Shown in pieces: positions 58,046 to 64,000 of a stretch of 64,000 nt of DNA (the stretch's first letter is position 1; each line of letters begins with the position of its first letter). A program made the translations under genes and the position numbers. Origin of the DNA: Bradyrhizobium canariense (GTDB taxonomy: Bacteria; Pseudomonadota; Alphaproteobacteria; Rhizobiales; Xanthobacteraceae). The notes under the pieces were generated by a model. The model ran no database searches, was not told where the DNA came from, and saw only the letters and a list, made by a program, of their open reading frames with translations. The stretch is from the NCBI RefSeq assembly GCF_018130465.1, contig NZ_JAFCKJ010000003.1, forward strand, positions 372,001 through 436,000, read 5' to 3'.

Positions 58046-60088
58046 ATGTCCAAGCAGTTGAAACCCAAAGCAAAAGACGATTTTTTTGGTGGCGATGAGC
58101 CGAACCCTCGTTCCGCCAAGGCGGCGCCGCGCGCGAGCGGCGCCGAGGCTGACTACACCGCGGCCGACATCGAGGTGCTCGAAGGTCTGGAACCAGTGCG
58201 TCGCCGGCCCGGCATGTATATCGGCGGCACCGACGAGAAGGCGCTGCATCACCTGTTCGCCGAGGTCATCGATAACTCGATGGACGAAGCCCTGGCAGGG
58301 CATGCGACCTTCATCGGAGTCGATTTGAGCGCGGACGGCTTTTTGACCGTGATCGACAACGGCCGCGGCATCCCGATCGATCCGCATCCAAAATTCCCAA
58401 AGAAGTCGGCGCTCGAAGTCATCATGTGCACGCTGCACTCGGGCGGCAAGTTCGACTCCAAGGTCTACGAGACCTCGGGCGGCCTGCACGGCGTCGGCAT
58501 CTCCGTGGTGAACGCCCTCTCCTCGCTGCTCGAGGTCGAGGTCGCGCGCAGCCAGAAGCTCTATCGCATGACGTTCGAGCGCGGGCACCCGAAGGGCAAG
58601 CTCGAGGATCTCGGCAAGGTCAACAACCGCCGCGGCACCCGCGTGCGCTTCAAGCCCGACACCGACATCTTCGGCGCCAAGGCCGCGTTCAAGCCGCAGC
58701 GCCTGTTCAAGATGACGCGTTCGAAGGCGTATCTGTTCGGCGGCGTCGAGATCCGCTGGAATTGCGCGCCCGAGCTGCTCAAGGGCGTCGAGGACGTGCC
58801 GGCGGAAGCGACGTTCCACTTCCCCGGTGGCCTCAAGGATTATCTGGCGGCCGCGATCCACGCCGACACGCTGGTGCATCCCGACATCTTCTCCGGCAAG
58901 TCGGGCCGCAACGGCGCACATGGCGCCTGCGAATGGGCCGTGGCCTGGACCGCTGATGCCGACGGCTTCCTCTCCTCCTACACCAACACCGTGCCGACGC
59001 CCGACGGCGGCACGCACGAATCCGGCCTGCGGAGCGCGCTGCTGCGCGGCCTGAAGGATCACGCCGAGCGCGTCGGCCAGGGCAAGCGCGCGTCGTCCAT
59101 TACGTCTGAAGACGTGATGGTGGGTGCAGCCGTGATGCTCTCGGTGTTCGTGCGCGAGCCCGAATTCCAGGGGCAGACCAAGGACCGTCTCGCCACCGCC
59201 GAAGCGCAGCGCATCGTCGAACAGGCGATGAAGGATCCGTTCGACCATTGGCTCTCGGGCAATCCGAACCAGGCCAACAGGCTGCTCGACTTCGTGGTCG
59301 ACCGCGCCGAGGAGCGGCTGCGCCGTCGCCAGGAGAAGGAGACCGCGCGCAAGAGCGCCGGCAAGAAGCTGCGCCTCCCGGGGAAGCTCGCCGATTGCAG
59401 CGACGCCGGTTTGGACGGCTCAGAACTCTTCATCGTCGAGGGAGACTCGGCCGGCGGCAGCGCCAAGCAGGCGCGCGACCGCAAGACCCAGGCCGTGTTG
59501 CCGCTGCGCGGCAAGATCCTCAACGTCGCCTCCGCAGGCAAGGACAAGCTGACGGCAAACACGCAGCTCGCCGACCTCGTGCAGGCGATCGGCTGCGGTA
59601 TGCTCGCGCAGTATCGCGAAGAGGATCTGCGCTATCAGCGCATCATCATCATGACCGACGCCGACGTCGACGGTGCCCACATCGCGTCGCTGCTGATCAC
59701 GTTCTTCTACCGCCAGATGCCGCGGCTGATCGACGAGGGGCATCTCTTTCTCGCGGTGCCGCCGCTCTACAAGCTGACGGTCGGCACGAAGTCGATCTAC
59801 GCCCGCGACGACGCGCACAAGGAAGCGCTGATCAAGAGCGAGTTCAACGCCAACGCCAAGGTCGAGGTCAATCGCTTCAAAGGCCTCGGCGAGATGATGC
59901 CCGCGCAGCTCAAGGAAACCACCATGGATCCAGCCAAGCGGACCATGCTGAAAGTGGTTCTGCTCGCCGACGACCGCGACACCACGGCGGATTCGGTGGA
60001 GCGCCTGATGGGCACCAAGGCCGAGGCGCGCTTCGCGTTCATCTCGGACAAGGCCGAATTCGCCAATGACGATTTGCTTGACGTCTGA
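58046..60088 (+). CDS. parE: DNA topoisomerase IV subunit B
   Basis: 680 residues, type IIA topoisomerase ATPase subunit. GHKL motifs: EVIDNSMDEALAGHA (the Mg-binding Asn), VIDNGRGIPI, SGGLHGVGISVVNALS. The TOPRIM domain has LFIVEGDSAGGSAKQARDR and MTDADVDGAHI. KKLRLPGKLADCS and the C-terminal MMPAQLKETTMDP are typical of ParE rather than GyrB (GyrB has about 800 residues). It decatenates daughter chromosomes with ParC. ATG 58046 starts MSKQLKPKAKDDF, a charged tail before the ATPase core. A strong terminator follows. Confidence 0.95.
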   Translation: MSKQLKPKAKDDFFGGDEPNPRSAKAAPRASGAEADYTAADIEVLEGLEPVRRRPGMYIGGTDEKALHHLFAEVIDNSMDEALAGHATFIGVDLSADGFLTVIDNGRGIPIDPHPKFPKKSALEVIMCTLHSGGKFDSKVYETSGGLHGVGISVVNALSSLLEVEVARSQKLYRMTFERGHPKGKLEDLGKVNNRRGTRVRFKPDTDIFGAKAAFKPQRLFKMTRSKAYLFGGVEIRWNCAPELLKGVEDVPAEATFHFPGGLKDYLAAAIHADTLVHPDIFSGKSGRNGAHGACEWAVAWTADADGFLSSYTNTVPTPDGGTHESGLRSALLRGLKDHAERVGQGKRASSITSEDVMVGAAVMLSVFVREPEFQGQTKDRLATAEAQRIVEQAMKDPFDHWLSGNPNQANRLLDFVVDRAEERLRRRQEKETARKSAGKKLRLPGKLADCSDAGLDGSELFIVEGDSAGGSAKQARDRKTQAVLPLRGKILNVASAGKDKLTANTQLADLVQAIGCGMLAQYREEDLRYQRIIIMTDADVDGAHIASLLITFFYRQMPRLIDEGHLFLAVPPLYKLTVGTKSIYARDDAHKEALIKSEFNANAKVEVNRFKGLGEMMPAQLKETTMDPAKRTMLKVVLLADDRDTTADSVERLMGTKAEARFAFISDKAEFANDDLLDV

Positions 60089-60122
60089 TCCGCAGACGCG
60101 GCCCGCTCCGTATCCCATCAAG

Positions 60123-60151
60123 AGCCCCGGCATTGAAGCCGGGGCTTTTTG
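60123..60151 (+). terminator. Rho-independent terminator of parE
   Basis: AGCCCCGGC, loop ATTGAA, GCCGGGGCT followed by TTTTG: a nine-pair stem 34 bases after the stop. Confidence 0.9.
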
Positions 60152-60539
60152 TTTGTGGGCGGCACCGCCCTCTCCCGACGATTCGGCCAACGGTCCGCCT
60201 CGCCCTCGCTGATTCCCGGCCTTGTCGCATCGCGACTCGGCCAACGACTCACCGAGCCAGGCTGATGCAGGATTGCCTCCATTTCGGACAAAGCCGGATT
60301 TACTAACGAGAAGTTACCAAAATCCAAATCTCAAAAATCGACGTAACATATTGATAGTATGATGCTATTTCACACTTTAGCGACAACACTCAGAATCCCT
60401 GCCGTGCGGCGTTTCCCGGCGACTGTGCCTGCTCTGCAACAGCATTTCGGAGAGAAGCAGCTATAGTCCGAGGCATCAGATCACTCGGACTTCAGTGCGC
60501 TCGCGCCTGCCAGACAGACCAAAGGTTGGGGATTTTAAG
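60152..60539. other. AT-richer intergenic region upstream of an Omp gene
   Basis: About 390 bases, partly low GC (AAAATCCAAATCTCAAAAAT, ATATTGATAGTATGATGCTA), holding the Omp promoter and probably a long 5' untranslated region. No protein gene is supported. Confidence 0.45.
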
Positions 60540-61325
60540 ATGAAGAAGATTTTGCTCGCACTGACCGCGGTTGCCGCGATGACCGGTTCGGCCTCGGCGG
60601 CTGACCTTGGCGCCCGTCCCTACGTGAAGGCCCCGATGGCTGCGCCCGTCGCCAACTGGACCGGCTTCTACCTCTTCGGCGGCGCCGGCGGCGGCATCTC
60701 TGCCTCTGACCAGACCATCCTCTCGACCCCGACGGGCACGCCCCTGACGATCGCACAGCGCCAGGGCGGTTCGGGCTGGTTCGGCACCGTCGGTCTCGGC
60801 TACGACTGGCAGTTCAGCGGCACCTGGGTTGCCGGCGTGTTCGCCGATGGCCAGTTCGGCAGCATCAGCGGCACCGTTCAGGATCCGATCCTCGGCCTCA
60901 CCGGCAAGCAGAAGCTGGAAGACTCCTGGGCCGCCGGTGTGCGCCTCGGCTGGCTGGTTGCTCCGAATGTTCTCTCCTACGTCAACGGCGGTTACTCGGG
61001 CGCCCATTTCGGCAGCACGAGCTTCACCAACCTGGGTGGCGTTCCCGCTGGCGTGCATCTCAACGGTTATAACCGCAACGGCTGGTTCGTCGGCGGCGGT
61101 GTCGAGAACAACCTGAACATCTTCGGCATCCAGTCGCCCGGCTGGTTCATGAAGACCGAATATCGCTCGGCCTTCTACGGTGCGCGGACCCGGAGCGAGA
61201 TCTCCGACGCCACCAACCTCCCGACTGGCATCAATGACGTCCGTGCCAACAGCTGGAACCAGACGATCTCGACCTCGCTGGTCTACCGCTTCAACTGGAC
61301 CGGTCCGGTCGTCGCGAAGTACTGA
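60540..61325 (+). CDS. Outer-membrane beta-barrel protein (Omp25/31-like)
   Basis: 261 residues. The signal peptide MKKILLALTAVAAMTGSASA ends before ADLGARPYVKAPM, the same mature N-terminus as the other barrels in this window. Strand regions follow (NWTGFYLFGGAGGGIS, WFGTVGLGYDWQFSGTW) and the chain ends FNWTGPVVAKY with the aromatic C-terminal residue recognised by the assembly machinery. Structural outer-membrane protein. ATG 60540 starts the signal peptide; an upstream in-frame GTG would add a non-signal stretch. A terminator follows at 61348. Confidence 0.92.
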   Translation: MKKILLALTAVAAMTGSASAADLGARPYVKAPMAAPVANWTGFYLFGGAGGGISASDQTILSTPTGTPLTIAQRQGGSGWFGTVGLGYDWQFSGTWVAGVFADGQFGSISGTVQDPILGLTGKQKLEDSWAAGVRLGWLVAPNVLSYVNGGYSGAHFGSTSFTNLGGVPAGVHLNGYNRNGWFVGGGVENNLNIFGIQSPGWFMKTEYRSAFYGARTRSEISDATNLPTGINDVRANSWNQTISTSLVYRFNWTGPVVAKY

Positions 61326-61347
61326 TCCGAACGCAAGTTCAGACGTC

Positions 61348-61377
61348 AAAGCCCCGGCATCGTCCGGGGCTTTTTCG
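61348..61377 (+). terminator. Rho-independent terminator of the Omp gene
   Basis: AAAGCCCCGG (61348-61357), loop CATCGT, CCGGGGCTTTTT (61364-61375), 23 bases after the stop codon. Confidence 0.9.
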
Positions 61378-61760
61378 TTGTGCGGTGCTTTAGCGGCTGA
61401 TGCCTGCTTTCAGCGATCGGCACGCGTTCCAAAGCTGGCTCTCGATTCTCGCCCAGTCGGCCTTGGTGATCGCTCCGCCTCCGCATTGCGAATGCCATGG
61501 CTGCCGCCCGCGCAACACGGAGCTGCCCGACGCCGGAATCCGTCCGCGCTTTTGCCTTGGGGTCGGCCTTGGGGTCAACGCGAGCTGTGGCCGCGACGCC
61601 TGTCGGCGATCTTGCGTATGGACATGCATCCGCCCTTCGGCCTGCATCAGCGGCCATTGTATCCGAACCACGGCTACGGCTAGTCTTCCGCCAAGTTTTC
61701 GGGGCCGCGGCATTCGTTCATGCCGCGTCGCGACAGAAGCGGACCAATGGGGAGGAATGC
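61378..61760. other. Intergenic region without a supported gene
   Basis: About 380 bases. A minus-strand frame ending at 61390 has a possibly protein-like end (ITKADWARIESQLWNACRSL) but no credible start or ribosome site, so I do not annotate it as a gene. Nothing else is recognised. Confidence 0.35.
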
Positions 61761-61946
61761 ATGCGCAGATTTCTGCTTGTAGCAGGCCTGTTTGCCCTTG
61801 CCGTCGGGCTGCTCTGGATCGGACAGGGCACGGGCACCGTCGCGTGGCCGCGATCGAGCTTCATGGTCAACCAGTTGCAATGGGCCGGCTATGGCGCAGC
61901 CATGGCCGGCTTCGGGCTGGTGCTGATCTGGCAGAGCAACCAATAG
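61761..61946 (+). CDS. Small membrane protein, 61 aa
   Basis: 61 residues: MRRFLLVAGLFALAVGLLWI, a short loop (GQGTGTVAWPRSSFMVNQLQ) and a second membrane segment (WAGYGAAMAGFGLVLIW). ATG 61761 follows a strong GGGGAGGAATGC. Two hydrophobic segments with the loop outside. No family recognised. Its stop lies 21 bases before the SDR gene, so co-transcription with it is likely. Confidence 0.8.
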   Translation: MRRFLLVAGLFALAVGLLWIGQGTGTVAWPRSSFMVNQLQWAGYGAAMAGFGLVLIWQSNQ

Positions 61947-61967
61947 AAGAAACCAGGGAATAGCAGC

Positions 61968-62738
61968 ATGACATCCAGTCGGTTCGATCTCCGCGGCAAG
62001 GTTGCGATTGTCACGGGAGGCAATGGCGGCATCGGGCTCGGCATGGCCCGTGGCCTCGCCGATGCCGGCGCCAACATCGCCGTGGTCGGACGCAACGAAA
62101 CCAAATCCGCCGCCGCCGTCGCCGATCTCAGCCAGCGCGGCGTGAAGGCGATCAGTATTCCCACCGACGTCACCGACAAGGCGGCGATCGCGGCGATGAT
62201 CGATCGCGTCGTCGGGGATCTCGGCCGCATCGACATCCTCATCAACAATGCCGGCATGAGCATCCGCAAGCCGCCGCACGAGCTCGAGCTCGACGAGTGG
62301 AACAAGGTGATCGACACCAACCTCACCAGCGCCTTCATGTGCTCGAAGCTGGCCTATCCGGCGCTGAAGGCGTCCGGCAACGGCAAGGTGATCAACATCG
62401 GCTCGATGATGTCGATCTTCGGCGCGAGCTTCGCTACGGCCTATGCGGCGAGCAAGGGCGGCATCGTTCAGTACACGCGCGCCTGCGCCAATGCCTGGGC
62501 CCCCGACAACATCCAGGTCAACGCCATCCTGCCTGGCTGGATCGACACCGACCTCACCCGCGGCGCGCGGAAGGAGGTCTCAGGCTTGCACGAGCGGGTG
62601 CTGGCACGCACGCCCGCGGGAAGATGGGGCGATATCGACGACTTCGCCGGCATCACCGTATTCCTTGCCTCGTCCGCCTCGAACTTCGTCACGGGCACCG
62701 CAATCCCCGTTGACGGCGGGTTCTCGGTGATGGCGTAA
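61968..62738 (+). CDS. SDR-family NAD(P)-dependent oxidoreductase
   Basis: 256 residues, classical SDR: VTGGNGGIGLGMARGLADAG, VVGRNETKS (Arg after the second strand favours NADP), LINNAGMSIRKP, catalytic Ser in INIGSMMSIFG, Tyr/Lys in YAASKGG and PGWIDTDLTRG. It resembles glucose 1-dehydrogenase / 3-ketoacyl reductase-like enzymes; substrate unknown. ATG 61968 follows CAGGGAATAGCAGC. It is the second gene of a pair with the small membrane protein and ends at a bidirectional terminator. Confidence 0.92.
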   Translation: MTSSRFDLRGKVAIVTGGNGGIGLGMARGLADAGANIAVVGRNETKSAAAVADLSQRGVKAISIPTDVTDKAAIAAMIDRVVGDLGRIDILINNAGMSIRKPPHELELDEWNKVIDTNLTSAFMCSKLAYPALKASGNGKVINIGSMMSIFGASFATAYAASKGGIVQYTRACANAWAPDNIQVNAILPGWIDTDLTRGARKEVSGLHERVLARTPAGRWGDIDDFAGITVFLASSASNFVTGTAIPVDGGFSVMA

Positions 62739-62756
62739 GCCCGACACGTGCTCACA

Positions 62757-62785
62757 AAAAAGCCCCGGCTGAGGCCGGGGCTTTT
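62757..62785. terminator. Bidirectional terminator
   Basis: AAAAGCCCCGGC, loop TGAG, GCCGGGGCTTTT lies between the convergent SDR and Omp genes, with A and T tracts on the two sides. Confidence 0.85.
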
Positions 62786-62805
62786 ACAACTCACGATCCG
62801 AGAGG

Positions 62806-63666
62806 TCAGTACTTGGCGACGAGCGGCGTATTAAAGCGATAGTTCACGCCGACCTTGAAGGTGTGAATTCCCTCGATGTTGTGGTTCGAACAGAATGTCG
62901 AACCGGTCGCCGCGGCCGCTCCCGGTCCGCAGACCGCATAGGTCTTGTCGATACCCAGGAATAGATACTCGCCCTTCACGCTCCAACTCCTGTCGAACGC
63001 GTATTCGAGGCCGCCACCAGCCACCCAGAAGGCTTGGTTCCTTCCGCCGGTGGCAGTAAGCAATCCGCCGCCGCACGCCCCCGTGGTGCATGTGTCAACG
63101 ATGGACGAGCGAATCTCGGCGAAGCCGACGCCACCCTTGCCGTAAACCAGGACGCGATCCCAAGCGTAGCCGACGCGGCCGGAAACGGAAGCGTACCAGT
63201 CACCGATTCTCGTTGATGCGGTCGTATCGCCCCCGAGCAATGGGATGCTGTAGGGGTCGACCGTGGAGCCGGTCAGGCGCATGTACCCGCCTTCGCCTTC
63301 GATGCCCACCACCCAGGGAGACGCACCCTGCCAGTTACAGCCGAGCGTGCCACCGCCGATCGCGCTGGAGCCAACGCCATAGTCGAACAGGCCTCCGTTA
63401 GCCGCAGTCGCGGTTGGGCTGTTGTAAAAAGTTCCGGCGGGAAAGGTGCCACCAGTCGATGTTGGATCGGCCGTCCTTACGTTGCGGCTCTGCGTAGCGC
63501 CGCCGACGTATGCGCCGAGATAGCAACCGGACCAGTTGAACGCCACCGGAGGCGGCGGCGCTTTCGTGTAGGGCCTCGCCGCAAGATCTGCGGCAGAAGC
63601 CGTCCCCGAAATTCCAATCGACAGAAGTGAAGCTGCAGCGAGCGCCCATCCAAAATGTTTGTTCAT
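62806..63666 (-). CDS. Outer-membrane beta-barrel protein (Omp25/31-like)
   Basis: 286 residues. The signal peptide MNKHFGWALAAASLLSIGIS ends before ADLAARPYTKAPPPPVAFNW. The barrel contains GCNWQGASPWVVGIEGEGGY, GDWYASVSGRVGYAWDRVLV and AFWVAGGGLEYAFDRSWSVK. It ends RFNTPLVAKY. Three cysteine pairs (including DTCTTGACG and AVCGPG) could form disulfides in a surface loop. ATG 63666 was chosen as the signal-peptide start. Same family as the proteins at 51610, 60540 and the partial gene at the right edge. Confidence 0.92.
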   Translation of the reverse strand: MNKHFGWALAAASLLSIGISGTASAADLAARPYTKAPPPPVAFNWSGCYLGAYVGGATQSRNVRTADPTSTGGTFPAGTFYNSPTATAANGGLFDYGVGSSAIGGGTLGCNWQGASPWVVGIEGEGGYMRLTGSTVDPYSIPLLGGDTTASTRIGDWYASVSGRVGYAWDRVLVYGKGGVGFAEIRSSIVDTCTTGACGGGLLTATGGRNQAFWVAGGGLEYAFDRSWSVKGEYLFLGIDKTYAVCGPGAAAATGSTFCSNHNIEGIHTFKVGVNYRFNTPLVAKY

Positions 63667-63971
63667 GTCGATCCCCAAAAATCAGAAACAATCGAAAATC
63701 ATCTTTGAACGATCATTCACGCGCGCCCAGCAAAAATTGCCGCATTGCTTGGGAACCCGGCCGCTTTGTCTGCCGGCGTTGCCGGACTGCAACAAAAATA
63801 GGCAACGCGACTTACCTATCTGCGTCCATATGCATGTTAGCGGTTATATTCCGCAGGCGATTATCTCCGCCGCCTTGTCGGCTGACGACCCAAATCCCTG
63901 TCCGAGTCGCGCAGCAAAAAGCCCCGGGAATCGCCCGGGGCTTTCGTTTGACGCTCTTGTTTTTACGTTTC
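63667..63971. other. AT-richer intergenic region upstream of the Omp gene
   Basis: About 300 bases with AT-rich parts (ATCGAAAATCATCTTTGAAC, AACAAAAATAGGCAACGCGA) that should contain the promoter and 5' region of the Omp gene at 62806. No protein gene seen. Confidence 0.4.
63916..63944 (-). terminator. Terminator of the partial right-edge gene
   Basis: On the minus strand AAAGCCCCGGG, loop, CCCGGGGCTTTTTG. It lies 28 bases after the stop codon of the partial Omp gene. Confidence 0.85.
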
Positions 63972-64000
63972 TTAGTAGCGGGCGATGACCGGCGCGTCGA
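63972..64000 (-). CDS. Outer-membrane barrel protein, C-terminal end only
   Basis: Only the last codons are in the window: the frame reads ...DAPVIARY and stops at TAA. The sequence [GA]P-V-[VI]-A-[KR]-Y with a terminal aromatic is the same ending as the three complete Omp genes here, so this is most likely a fourth member. A terminator follows. Partial: start lies beyond 64000. Confidence 0.6.

Noticed and set aside
61390-61713. A possible minus-strand small gene
   Set aside because: Only its last 25 residues look protein-like and no credible start or ribosome site was found.
1-64000. CRISPR array, prophage, insertion sequence or conjugative element
   Set aside because: No regularly spaced repeats, transposase, integrase, terminase or relaxase motifs were recognised on either strand.

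Overview
The window is chromosomal DNA from a high-GC alphaproteobacterium, most probably Bradyrhizobium or a close relative. The evidence is the gene content (efp with epmA/epmB, alaC-hom-glpX, class I phaC, several Omp25/31-like barrels), the GC-rich codon use that produces long antisense shadow frames, an EcfG-type GGAAC-N16-CGTT promoter, and several intergenic repeat families I associate with Bradyrhizobium. I see no phage, transposase, integrase, CRISPR array, rRNA or replication origin.

Layout. Positions 1-6.5 kb hold many small poorly characterised genes (DUF2934, an HU-like protein, a CsbD-like stress protein, small membrane proteins) among terminators and intergenic repeats. A frameshifted gene remnant follows at 6.5-7.0 kb. 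From 7.2-13.4 kb come glyoxalase I, a 26-residue membrane peptide behind an EcfG promoter, a glutathione transferase, a porin-like mini-protein, two PilZ proteins on either side of tRNA-Glu(TTC), and a PrsW-type intramembrane protease. At 13.4-15.4 kb an HdeD-like protein precedes a DAHP synthase gene controlled by an apparent aromatic-amino-acid attenuator. At 15.7-18.6 kb epmA-epmB diverge from efp. Positions 18.6-28.8 kb carry an M23 peptidase, a DUF808 protein, a MarR/AhpD-like/cupin module, a lytic transglycosylase, a class II aldolase, an SDR and recJ.

Positions 29-44 kb look accessory. They hold a soluble chemoreceptor-like protein with its domains in reversed order, an AraC regulator, a formylglycine-generating-enzyme homologue with no sulfatase nearby, an SDR plus cupin, and a six-gene catabolic operon (crotonase-fold protein, CaiB-type CoA transferase, TctC-TctB-TctA transporter, PdxA-like dehydrogenase) divergent from a GntR/FCD regulator with two palindromic operator candidates. 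A Tat-dependent MBL hydrolase and a haloacid dehalogenase follow.

Positions 44-64 kb return to core functions: glpX, hom and alaC (gluconeogenesis and aspartate-family amino acids), phaC (polyhydroxyalkanoate storage), MAPEG, argC with a PaiB-like protein, a transglutaminase/Sel1 fusion, DedA, parE, an SDR, and a series of outer-membrane barrel genes. One of these runs off the right edge.

Strongest leads: (1) the DAHP synthase leader, in which a promoter, an apparently leaderless 26-codon peptide with a Tyr-Phe-Trp-Tyr-Phe-Ser-Tyr run, alternative hairpins and a terminator are all visible; (2) the transporter/CoA-transferase/PdxA operon, whose crotonase lacks both hydratase glutamates; (3) two hairpin-plus-terminator modules flanking a small gene near 1 kb; (4) the EcfG promoter driving a 26-residue membrane peptide. 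Functions are inferred from recognisable motifs only; no database search was possible.
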